Source: Progne subis subis
Lineage: Eukaryota; Chordata; Aves; Passeriformes; Hirundinidae
Direction: 5' to 3'
Assembly: GCA_022316685.1 (NCBI GenBank)
Contig: JAKJHU010000075.1
Location: forward strand, 2,728,501 to 2,792,500
Length of the DNA stretch: 64,000 nt
The position numbers were made by a program, and so were the translations under genes. This document shows, piece by piece, positions 49,441 through 60,853 of this stretch. Under the pieces are notes generated by a model that ran no database searches, was not told the origin of the DNA, and saw only the letters and a list, made by a program, of their open reading frames with translations. How positions within the stretch are numbered: the first letter of the stretch is position 1; each line of letters opens with the position of its first letter.

Positions 49441-52400
49441 TTCAGACTTAGAAGACAATGAAAAAGTAAATAGTCAACATTAATTAAAATGTACCATTAG
49501 GTAATGTAGAGTCAGATCTCCACTAAAATGAACCTATAAGAAGGGAGTTTAAACCTCCAGGTTGTCTGAAAATACCTACATTATGCAGAAAAGATGTTAT
49601 CAGTGACAACTGGAGTAATCCTGAAAGATCTTTTCAAAGTGTAGGAACTTACTAATTCACTGAAAATGTGGGTTTTTTATCCTGTTACTGACATAGCTTG
49701 ATCACATATTCAACATCCAACCCATGACAACTTAGCCTTGAGTTATGACTTGCTAAGCTTCTAATTTGCTTGTCAAATTGCAAGCATCCCAGAAATGGAA
49801 CTTTCCCCTTAAAAACACACACAAAGTTCTAGCAGTGAGCTATGCTTGAGCATAGCTGAAATGACAAAGCACAAGCTGATTAATCAGTTAATTCAACAGA
49901 AAAGAAATGGTGTCCTACAAGGTGAAATGAGTATTTCACTGTCATCTTGGAAGACAGGCCTGAAAAGCTACTCTTCAATAAAATTTCATCTTTAAATTGG
50001 AAAATCTATTTAATGCATTACCTATATATGTTATGACCCCGGAGTAAACTGAGGCACCACATTCCATTGATTTAATAATTTATCAATATTTAAGGCATGT
50101 ATCTTCCATTAAGTATCTTCAAGTTTCTAAGTTAACATATTCCAATCTATAATAATAGTACTGCTGCATTAATGAAAAACTAAATATAGTTCATGGCAAA
50201 GGTAAATTGTTCTCCCTTATTTGTGCTAGATTATTCTGGTGGATTGGTTCTTAGCCCTGCTATCTCCAAACCTTTCTCTTACTTACATAAAGAAAACTAC
50301 TTACTGAAAAAACAACATGCAGGTGTTCTACTTCCAGTCAGAGCAGGGCTCATTTTTGCAGTAGGTGGGAGGAGGCATGGCTAAGACACGTTATCTATTA
50401 TTACTCAATCTGTAAATTGTTTGATAGGATCAAATTCACTGGACATAACTATAAAAAAATCAGAGTTCATCCTGTATTTGATGCAAACATGTGTAAGCTA
50501 TGCTTATACACCTCATCTGAAAAATCACTGCTTCATTTCTGTGACTTACTGAAATAACTTACTAATTACTCCATTCAGGCACTAGAATTTTTATAAATTA
50601 TTTTTTTCAGTGCATGACATTTTTCTATCTTTACCCATGTAGTGACAAGATCAAAATCAATCTGTTACTATAAAGAAGATCTGAGACAAAGAAACAACTT
50701 AAGTCTAGCAGATATAAACAAGAAAATTATTAATTTGCCCATTGTATTTCATATTTGAAAAGATGAAATCAAAAGAAAAAGTTTGATTTGTGATACTAAA
50801 GTAGATGTTATTCTAGTGTAAACCATTTAACAAGTTCAAACCGCAGGAAGAAATAGAAAGGAAAATTACTTTATTTAACCTTGAAGACATAAATACATAT
50901 CACATTAATGCACTACAGATAATGTGTTGTTTGTTAATAAAGTGTGATTTTATTTGGCATTGTGGTATACAATTCAGTCAGGCTGATATGTAAACATGAT
51001 TCCCTGATACAAATTTTAATACTCATATGTAGCATAGAAAAATTACATATGTAGGCAAAATAAGGTTTAGAATAATTTTTTTTTTTAATTCACAAGCATG
51101 GTACATTTATCCCTAAACCAAAGATTTTGATTTATATTTTTATCATCTTAACATTTAAATAACCTTATAGTAATTCAGTTTAGTGATTCTCGAATAATTA
51201 GAAAAATGGGAAAAATTTCATTCTTTCTTAAAAAGAACTCCAAACACAACCCTAAACATAGAATCATAGAAGGTTTCATTTAACTGAAAAATTTTTCTTA
51301 ATGTCTTTTTCTTTCTAAGTGTTAAGGTAAATTAATTCATCAAAATAAATGAAATATTTCACATTGATTTCAATAGGCTTTAGATAATGTTCAGCATGGC
51401 TTCATTTGGGAAACCAGGACATAATCAAAATAGGCAATCTGAGGCTGAAAATGATACAATTGGGATACCTATAAATTCACCATTTAGTGAAATATCAATT
51501 TTAAATCAGAAAGTATGAAATAAAATTAATCCTCTACTACTATATTTTTACATAAGCCCAGGAGATACGAAGAAGAAAAAATATTATCTAGATAATGTTA
51601 TTTAGTCACTATTTTTCAATATATAACATCACAATGGAAAGTTGCATACTAATATAACTGGGAATGAAATGCATGGGTATTAAATATACAACCATATTAA
51701 ACCCCAAATACTTATCAGATTAGCTGTCACCTATAATCCTTCTGTGCTTTTATCTCTGGAGTCAGAGGTCTTACAGCAAAAGTACACTAGAGATTTAAAA
51801 TGGAGTCTCAGGATAAACCACAACTTGATTTTAAGAAGCTTGGTGAGGTAATTAAAATGACAGAAAGTACTTGATAAATATTGTATGGTGTTCAAAAAAG
51901 AAAAAAAAAAGTAAATTATTTTAGAAAAAATAAGATTTACAGATATTGAAAGACTGTCTGAAGGTGCTGTTTTTGTAATATTTCCACTTTTCATGATTGA
52001 TCAGAATAAGTTTAAATTAAAACCTTAGAAATAAAAGTTTTGGCAATTTCATATTTCTAATGCTGTCTACAGAACTCCATGTGAAAACAGAATTTTTTTT
52101 AAGATCAACCATCCCAGGTGGCTCAGCTTATTTTGGTCCCTACTATGGTTATTCTTAGACATGCTATTTCTCCACTGCAACCATACCCATAACTACAGTA
52201 GGAGAGTTGTATAAAATACAGTAAGATTTTATTATTTTTCACTAGCAATATAATTTATTATCCATGAGCAGTGTATTATGTGGTAAAAACAAATGTCATC
52301 ATTACTGTTGTGCTGATGAACATACTTATTGTAATAAGTTAGCTGAGACTCCATTATCTTCATGCAGGAAAAGCCAATTATTTATAATCACAACTAATTT

Positions 52401-54679
52401 TATACAGTTTTTACAGACCTCATGTGCAACTTTAATTGGTTAATATCTTTCTTTCCAATTACTCTATTGGTTAGCAAAAGGTATCCTACTTGTCCATCAA
52501 ACCTCTCTATTCTTGGATTGTTTACATATTTTCTTTACTGATTCTCATGGGACAAATCCTTTGTTATTGCAGGTGCATTTGTTTTTCAACCCAGGAATAG
52601 GTTGCTATGCTAATAAGTTTTCATATCAAGATTTTTTTCACATGGGAACTTGCAAATTACTCAGAAGTGACAGGCTAGCTTTGGCAATTTAGCAGAGCAG
52701 GCCTGATTTTATGAGGCCTTTTTTTCATAATTCTCTTACCTGTTATGACACATACCATTCCTCTTTTTAATTTCAAACTTCTATTCAAATGTTTGTATGA
52801 AATATCAGTTTTATTTTAATTTATAATAATGTAAACCAAACTGTAGGATAGCAAGCAATTAAGCAATATGATAATGAGAGAACTTTAAATAAGAGCGCAA
52901 CTTGATCAGTTGAATTTGGGTGGAGATTCTGGAGATGTATATCTATTAGATTACTATTATTAGGAGGAGTAGTAGTAAAAATTATTTTGTAGGTGTTTAT
53001 CTATTCTGTGTTGATTTTTTTATTTATAGCCACTTTCAGCTGTATAAGATGATGACAAAATAACATCAACATTTCTTCTTTCTTCTGATATGAAAATATT
53101 TCAAGTTTTTGGTGATATAAATGTCTAGATGTACTAGGGTGTCCCAATGAGTTAGGGTTAAATTTTTAGCCATACATTTAAACATGAGCAAAACCTCATG
53201 ATCTAGTGACCTAAGGAATCTTATAAAAATAGGACTGATGATTTATAGAGCCAGCAACAGTGTAAGTGGGAACTATTTTGAAACAAAGCTGAAGTAGTTT
53301 GGAGAATCATGTATAAAATACTAGTAAAGTAATAGAGATTATGACAACTGTGAGCAACTGAACTGTTGTCCACCTCAATCATTCAATAAATATTAAATAC
53401 TCTTTTTCTCTTGCCATAGAAAGTTCAACATGGAGAACTGAAAACTAAATGAAAAGCAGAATCTCAAAAATAAGAAGTGTATATGGACAAAAGGGGAAAA
53501 AAAAAGCATGTTAAGACGAAATATTTTATTGGGTGGAAAGGGGAAGATGTCAAGAATGAGAGGGGAAATGTTGGACTTACAGTAACTTTGAAATGAGCTT
53601 TAATAAAACAGAGTGAAAATATAGTGATTCATGTTTTCCCAAGTGCTTTGTAGCTTTTTCTAGTGCACAAATTCTAAGCAGCCTTTTGGGAAATACCTTA
53701 GTCACAAGCCAGTCTGGCAGACTCTGCTCTATGAAAACAGACTTTTTAAAAAATATATAGTTGCCTGAAATTAAGTTTTGAATTGCAAATAAATCCTAAG
53801 AAGTACCAGAAATCAAGAATATTATTCAAGTCATTATGAGCTTTGTGCATTCAGCAGATTTTTTCTAAATTGTGGATTTAAGGCTTTAGAGACAAGCCTG
53901 AAATATTTGGCTGGAGTATTTTCACTCCTCAGCTGAACTACAAAATGGGAGAAGATGAGATTTTATGAGTTTAATATAAACTTATCATTCTGAAAGAGTT
54001 GTATGCATTATCAACAGCAATTTCGAGTTGCAATACTTACCACTACACTGTTGAAGGAATTATTGGCATCTGGTGCCTCCAAAGATTAGCAGTCACATTG
54101 CGTAATCAGTTTGACTAGGAGAGAATTGTTAAAGTAGGAGAAGTCATCTGGTGTGCAGGTATGTTCAAAGGGACAGGAAGGAGAATGTATAATCTCAGAG
54201 CAGTTTTATTTAATTTAGGGAAATTTTCTGTTGCTAATCCACCCAGGCATAGGTAACAATGAGGTGATTAAATGGCAAACACAGCTGCAAAATAATTATT
54301 TTGAATCCATTTATTTCCTTTATTTATTTCACTCATAAAGTAGCCAAGTAAAATGAATTTCACAATTTTTCGCTTCCTCCTGTGAATATATTAATTCTGT
54401 AATTATGGAAGCACAAGAAAGAACAACAGGTGAATTTACCGGTTGTCAGATTGATTGGTAACTGATGGAGAAAACACTCATAAGAATTATTTATAAGTGT
54501 TAGAAGACAGATCTCCAGTCACACACACACACACAAAGGAATAACATTCCTTTTCTGTAGATGTTGAGAGCTATGAACATATGTATTGCATATTTAACTT
54601 AATAGCAGAGACAGTATGTCAGTAGCTCAGGAAGAGGCAACATAAACAAGGTGTTGACTTGCATTTTCATCCTGAATAG

Positions 54680-54732
54680 GACAGGGTGAATCCAGTATTA
54701 TTTGCCCTGTAAAATATGGGATTCACCCTGTC
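54680..54732. repeat. Inverted repeat, perfect 14-bp stem with 25-base loop
   Basis: GACAGGGTGAATCC (54680-54693) is exactly complementary to GGATTCACCCTGTC (54719-54732). Pairing does not continue beyond the stem on either side. No adjacent element explains it. Confidence 0.95.
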
Positions 54733-55023
54733 ACTTCAACAACAGACCAAGAGGCCTCTGACTTTTATAATGAAAATAACAGAACAAGTAATTTCTTGCC
54801 CTTTATTACTTATATGCAATATGAACAAATGCTCTTTAAGGCTAAAATTATCTTCTGTGAATCACAGCCTGGTACAGAGGAGCAAGAATATGTCCTATAA
54901 ATCATGAAGTAGGTCCTCTAGGACAGGGTTCCAAGCTGAGAGCTTCATACCATCCCCGAGGCTACAACTTTCTTCATATTATTTCTTAGCTAGTGTTAAA
55001 AGAGCTTTTTGCTTCCTCTGGCA

Positions 55024-55315
55024 GATGTTGCAGAGACTGCTGGTATAGATCCAGAAATTGGGAAACATTGTATTTCATTTCAACACATGCTTATGACAGT
55101 CCCAGCTCAATTTGGGCCTGCAGAGTTCTTTAATTTCTACACAAGATTCAGAAAATCTCATCATTTTCTCTGGACACTGACATTTTTGAGAGGGAAAGAC
55201 CCTTCTGTCAAGATCATGGAAAACATAGCACAGTTTTCAGCTGCAAATATCAGCCTCTCCTCCATGCAGGTCTGCTTTAACAAGACCAGAATTGGCAGAA
55301 TGTCTAAAACCAAAG
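55024..55315 (+). other. Exon-like open block of unknown function
   Basis: An open frame of 105 codons (55009-55326) runs uninterrupted across a segment preceded by a good acceptor (pyrimidine-rich TTTTTGCTTCCTCTGGCAG ending at 55023) and followed by a donor-like AAAGGTAAC near 55315. Base composition is richer in G+C than the neighbourhood. I do not recognise the predicted peptide. It has no visible domain, signal peptide or repeat. No partner exon could be identified. The frame length is not exceptional, so a chance coincidence of splice-like signals, a lncRNA exon or an old transposon fragment are all possible. Confidence 0.2.
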
Positions 55316-55384
55316 GTAACTTTTAAGAGCAGGGTTGTACCAAAATCCCTTAAAACTCCCTTTGTTTAATTATCGATTACTCCT

Positions 55385-55602
55385 GGGGAGATTCTGATTG
55401 AACACAAGAGGAGAATTTTTCACAGTCAGCAACTGGAATAACCACCGCTGCAGAAATGGTGGATTATCTAACATTACACTCTTCTGAAATATGGCTGTTG
55501 AGGATGCTAAACCATCTTGTTTAGACCAAGTTTTTGACAGAGAAGATTGGACTAGATGATCCTTGAAGTGTCTTTCAACCTGGTATCCTATGTTTCTATG
55601 AG
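55385..55602 (+). mobile_element. CR1 LINE 3' end (old, diverged)
   Basis: GATTGGACTAGATGATCCTTGA, TGTCTTTCAACCTGGTATCC and TATGTTTCTATGAG form the diverged CR1 3' end. Upstream similarity is weaker (GGAATAACCACCGCTGCAGA), so the left boundary is approximate. Confidence 0.75.
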
Positions 55603-58600
55603 TACATCACATTACATTTCATTCTGCTTTCCAAATCTCAATGAAATAATTTTAGAAAAACAAATGTGTTGTATTTTAATAAGTATTTTGTGATCAATCA
55701 AAATTTGATATCTAAATTTTTAGAACTTTTTATTTGAAAACAGACTCCTGAACTCCCAGCTATTTGCTTTAATTGTTGAGCTCTTGCTGTTGAACTGTTC
55801 TGAGACATAAGCAAATTTGTGATATATATTTGTAAAGACCATGATTTTAATGTATACTAAATGAATTTATTTAATTATACATACATATGTAAAGAAAAAT
55901 TTATGCATGCCTACACATACAAGATATAGTTTTATCCCTGTGATATGCATACAGTATATGTCACAAAGCTTTTGCTCTAATTACTGTCTGTTAAGAATTA
56001 CAAAGTTTGGGGGTTTTCAGTTACGTACCAGAACTTATATAATATGTTTTAAATTGAATTGTGATGAGAAGATGTGAAATGAGATTCTGACTCTATTTAT
56101 TTATTTATTTATTTATTTATTTTAATGCCGTTCTCTCATGGTCTGTTAATAATTTTTCCCAAGCAAGCAGATTTTTTATCTTGCTGCACCATGGCTGCAT
56201 TTCAGAACAGACTGACATTTAACATAAATTTATCACTTTATTTCTAAAGATGGAGATAAAAAACGTTATTCATTTCCCTGTCAAATCAACATTTAATGGA
56301 AGCTTGAGGCTTTGTCCTGTGTGAGGTAAAAGAGAAAAAACCCCAAGCAGCAAATTAATAGCAGGCTGGGATTTTTATTATTTTGGAGAAAAGTTCTTAA
56401 AACAAGACCAATGAGACTATAACCAGAATGAAAAATTAATAATACATTCTAAATTCAATCCATTTAAATGGCTTATAGTCAAGAAAATATACCATTATAT
56501 TTCAAGAACTCTGTATAGTTAAAACCATCTGTGAAATTTTACAGTTCCTTTGCCATTTGCATGATGCACAATTTTTTCCGACAGGAAAAACATAGAAAGG
56601 TGATATGTTGTCATCAATAAAACCTTCCAAGGTTATCCCTATTTACATAGAAAGAAGGATATCCTTATGTTTGAACTGGTACCAAACAGCATAACTCTGT
56701 CCAAATGCAGTTCTAAGAAATGTGATATAAAATATTATGTGTCCTTTTTCTTAGAACAAGTGTGAAGAGCAACGTAAAAATAAAGGTGTTTTAGCTAAAT
56801 ATTTAGTAATTTCCACTAGATTAATACATCTCATTGATCTAAAGACAACAGTTGGGGAACTAGGACTAAGAATAAATATACAAATAACAGCAATTAAACA
56901 TTCTAATGTGATTTTCCTTCCTATTTCATTATATTTATTTTAATGAGACAGGATTATCTTGGCATTCTGTGTGGGTTTTTTAACCACAAAATCATAATAT
57001 ATAATTGTCAGATGTGTGGCAATACTGTAAAAATATGAATTAAGGTTAATAATTTCAATGTAGCATCTATTGTTGACTGGTGAGGGAAGACTATTTTAAT
57101 TAAATTTTTCTATTGAAATTATATTGAAGGAAGTAACAGTGGGGTTTTTTTCTAAAAATATTACTTTACATGACTTTAGGTAGGAACATGATACTGTCAT
57201 ATAGCTTTCAATACTTTCATCCCAATAGGTGTCACATATAACTCTTATTCAGGATAACTTTAATAATCTTCTATAGGGTAAAGTCGCTTTTACTGTGTCT
57301 GAATGAATCTAAAACTGTATTGTTAGCCAAAATCACATTGATTGCATTCTCAAAATTTATGCTTCAAAAAGAGAATGTATATTTTTGGTTTTAGGCTTTT
57401 GGCTTAACTGAATATTGTGACAACCATGTTTTTCCATTAAGTAGAGTCTGGAATTTAAACAGCTAGTTAATCTGCTTCTGCTATATCAGAGGACTTTACA
57501 GCAGCCATTTCTTGTGCAAAACACTTCTATTAAGAGAGAACTGCTTGGAGATTACAGATGTTCAAAAATAGTGCTTCAATCTTTAAAGACTTTTTAAAAC
57601 CCTTTTGACTTTTCTCAACATATGCATAAAATGACAAAGCTCACTAGCTAGGCAGACAGAGAAACATAGGTCTCTGAAGAAATCAACTTAGCTAAGTCTG
57701 GCCTTGTTTTAACATCTCAGTCTCTGGAGTCATTTATTGTACATAGCCAAAGAGAAGATCATAAAGTAGAACAAAGCTTGATAGGCTAAGTTATTGATTT
57801 CTAAAGTAAAATTAATTATAATACCTCTGAAATTGACACCTTGATATAGGATACAATCTGGGGCAAAGGCTTCAGTGGCTACAAGAAAAAAGTCAAAATA
57901 GAATTGTACTGATGATTATTAACACTGCTGCAAAGGAAGCTGACTGTTTCAATATGAAGTTTTACAATACATACAAAAAATATGTAACAGGAAATTTTAT
58001 GTTATTGTATGTAAGATGAAATTTTCCCTGCTGCAAGGTGTTTAAAGTACAACTGAATGAATGCACTCTGTCTTAGAAAGCTCTATAATGCTTATCTGGT
58101 AGGAAAATGTAAAAATTTGCACTTTAAGGGTCACTTGACATGTGTGTCATATCAAAAGTCCAAAAACCAAATAGCATTTCCATGCTTAGCCTCATAATAT
58201 GCAAAGTTAAAAATTTGACTAACATGCATGTGCATTGGCAAAAATAGCTAACACAACCTAATTGTCATTTCCATCTCTAATTCTGGGTGGCCTGTACAAT
58301 TTTTATCTCCAATTGCCATACCGTTTTGGTGTGGTTATGAAATTATTTATGCATTTCAAAATCTCTTTGAAGACAGAAAAACTTAATGCCATTTTTGGAC
58401 TAATCATTCCTAAGTAGCATGAATGTTGAGCTGATTTTATAGCCACAGTAAATAAAAATGTCAATATAAGCTAATTTAGGTGGGAAAAAAAAAAGATTAT
58501 TCTTATTTATACTTATATCATCTTGACATCCTTATGGTCGCTGAACTTTCTGTAAACTTGTCATTCTGTGAACTGTTTCCCAAACCCGCAAATGGGAAGA

Positions 58601-58726
58601 AAGAGAAAAACCCAGGAAGAAAACAAAACCTTTTTGTTCTGTAAAGATAGTACCTGGATTATTGAATTGCTTCATAGGTACTGTTGCTATTAAAACCACA
58701 TCTCTTTGATTTAGCTGGTTCTGTCC
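55603..58726. other. AT-rich unannotated stretch
   Basis: No gene or transposon recognised. Contains the (TTTA)n microsatellite at 56093-56124. Confidence 0.5.
56093..56124. repeat. (TATT)n microsatellite
   Basis: About eight uninterrupted tetranucleotide copies. Confidence 0.95.
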
Positions 58727-58856
58727 CTGCACCGGGCGGGCGCTGACCTCTGGCTGGCTCTGTTCAGCACAGCTACAAGATGTTCCCAGTTCGGATAGGC
58801 ACACAGGTTATCTTTACCTGCTGGCTCGGCTTCTCAGCAGCAGCTGGACCAAATAG
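58727..58856 (-). mobile_element. ERV leader fragment following the inverted family 3 LTR, with splice donor
   Basis: Reverse complement of 30355-30484, with more than 100 bases identical from the LTR end onward, including the CAGGTAAAGA donor. Similarity stops at the same GCCCGGTGCAG point as in the other copy. The minus-strand frame at 58532-58804 covers part of it and is incidental. Confidence 0.78.
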
Positions 58857-59290
58857 TGTCGTGACAGCAGTGGCAGTAGAAGAAAAGGCTGGCTCTCAGC
58901 TTAGCAGGTTAAAAGATGTTTATTCAGGCCGAGCTGTGGGAAGTCCGCAGCTGGTCCAAACCTCAGGCCAGAGAGGCCAGAGAGGCCAGAGAGTGAGAGA
59001 GCGAGAGTCTCCCTCCTCCACCTTATAACTGGGGGAGGGGTTCAGGGGGGGTTACAACAAGACAACAAATCAGGGGATTCAGGGGGTAACAAGGTGTGCC
59101 CAACCCCAAGCCTCGGACCACTAAAATCCAGAGCCAAAGGAACTCCCCCCAGGGGACGTATCACCCGAAGCCCTCTCCCTGAGATTTTGCAATCTGGGAG
59201 GGACCCCTGGAGTGATAGACAGGCTGCCTCAGAGTGAGGACAAGGATAGGTGGGGGGTGGGATGATTGACACAAAACACCTTATTATACA
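58857..59290 (-). mobile_element. ERV LTR, family 3 copy B (minus), adjoining its leader
   Basis: Minus-strand unit from TGTATAATAAGGTG (59290) to TGTCACGACA (58857), with TTATAAGG box (plus 59022-59029) and AATAAA (plus 58919-58924). It differs from copy A by an expanded 9-bp unit, TCTCTGGCC present three times (near 58971-58998) against once in copy A, and by scattered substitutions in U3, while R-U5 is well preserved. Not solo, because leader sequence adjoins its 3' side. Confidence 0.88.
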
Positions 59291-59296
59291 GAAAAC

Positions 59297-60477
59297 ACAC
59301 TTCTCCTTCAGTCACAACAAAATTGATCACGTTATCTTTCACACTCCTATCAAGCTGTTAATTTCCTTAGTCTTTAGGAATTTTGTTATGCTTGAGATAT
59401 CAACTTATGCATTGTTAAATGTGTGTGAAATCTGCCTATGGCTACAAAAGGCTATAAAGATGGACTAAAAAGGGATAATTGTATAGCCGGTGTAATTTTA
59501 GGTAGGATCATTACCCCAGTCATCTTGAAATGAAAGGACAAGAAATTTTGTTTCCGAATTTCAGGATGAACATTTTGTCTAACATACCTTTTTCAACAGA
59601 ATTACTCACTAGTTTCCTGATGGCAACAATTTATTAACTATTTTGAAGAAAAATCTGGATGTTAATTAAATCTGATTTGTCAGATCTAGCTCTATATCTT
59701 TTCAACCTCTAGTCTGTTGTACAGAGTTTCTCCTCTGAATATCTTAAAAGAAGTCTTGAAATATAATAAGCACAACAGCAGAATAATTTAAAATAGTATT
59801 TCATGCCAGCTGAAAAGAATTCCAAGGAAAAAAGATACAACTGACTGCTGGATATCAAGCATGTGTTGGCTCTTTAGAAGCAGTGAAAAATATGCACCCT
59901 TTATGTAAGTAGGCTTAAGGGCAGCGACTGAAATCTTTCCTCCTGACATTTGACTATTGTGCAACTCTGGGGACTTTCTAATGCATGTAGTGTGATGCCT
60001 TGAATATATATAAGGCAAGAAATGGGATAAACTAAGGTGCACATCCTTTAGAGCAGTAGAAACAGAGCTTGAGTTGTCACAGAACTCTGCTTTGAGGGCA
60101 GTCAGGGTTGTTTGAATACCATGCCTCATGCCACTTATGACAAAGTTGGGGTGCCTTATCAGCTGCTTTTTACGCGGTGGCTTGTTTCTGATTGCCACGT
60201 AAGTGTGGATGGAATGCTCATTCTTACTATCAAGCTCTGTTTCTCCTACCCAGTGTAGGGTGGAAGGGACTATTAAGTTTGCTGAGAAGCTAAAGAAGGG
60301 AGGGAGAGGAAGTTCTCAAGCTCTTCTACTGATAGCAGAAACTAATATGGTGCCTTGCTTTGGTGCTTTTGGTGCACTGGCTATATTTAATTCTTCTGCA
60401 GGCTATAGATTAATACAACTAAACCCTAGAAGAGAAGGGGACCTGGTGATATATAAAAGATACTGCTTATTTGGGGG
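59297..60477. other. Unannotated stretch
   Basis: Contains two 136-codon open frames, 59788-60198 on the minus strand and 60203-60613 on the plus strand. The second runs into the solo LTR. Neither shows a recognisable domain, and no splice context is evident. Confidence 0.4.
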
Positions 60478-60483
60478 GTTAGG

Positions 60484-60847
60484 TGTAGAATTCCCCACGA
60501 AACTAAACGGCCGCCGATGGCAAAAGCAAGAGTCTGGCTCTCTAGCACCAGGTGTGATATTACAGCTTTTATTCTCAAGTCCTGCTCTGCTTGCTGGAGA
60601 CCTTTCCCGATGACTCCCCAATGCCAGAGAGCCCTGGCCCCTCCCCTGCTGTGGCTTTTTCCCCAGGGGCAGGGCCCAGAGGCAGGGCCCAGAGACACCA
60701 CAGAATCAGGGAGAAGCGGGAGGGAACGGGGCTGGGTTACATTTCAATGTGGAGGATGGGCACTGCTGGGCAAGGACAGATCACATGATACATAGAAAAA
60801 CCATTACAAATCCGATGAAATATAAACCCAATTAAAGCATTACAACA
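60484..60847 (-). mobile_element. Solo LTR with perfect 6-bp target-site duplication (GTTAGG)
   Basis: 364 bp with TGTAGAATTCC...CATTACAACA ends, flanked by GTTAGG at 60478-60483 and 60848-60853. On the minus strand it has TTTATATTTCATCGG (TATA-like) near its start and AATAAAAGC at plus 60567-60575, giving correct LTR order. A GC-rich middle carries a short tandem doublet (GGCAGGGCCCAGA). No viral internal sequence. Overlapping frames of 65-92 codons are composition-driven. Confidence 0.9.
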
Positions 60848-60853
60848 GTTAGG

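Larger units (their letters stand above)
49441..55384. other. AT-rich unannotated stretch
   Basis: About 6 kb with no recognisable transposon. It contains the hairpin at 54680-54732, a short (CA)n at 54519-54534 and the exon-like block at 55024-55315 (listed separately). This is the longest part of the window without an identifiable repeat. Confidence 0.45.

Noticed and set aside
51255..51277. ATAGAATCATAGAA resembling a CR1 tail on the minus strand
   Set aside because: No CR1 3' UTR sequence follows, and the match is too short.
58619..58624. GAAAAC matching the bases right of the inverted family 3 LTR, as a possible target-site duplication for a 666-bp element
   Set aside because: The implied element would not end in TG/CA, and the string lies in A-rich sequence where such matches are common.
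59788..60613. Two 136-codon frames on opposite strands, nearly head to head
   Set aside because: No recognisable domains. The plus-strand one reads into the solo LTR at 60484, and no splice structure or shared promoter is evident.
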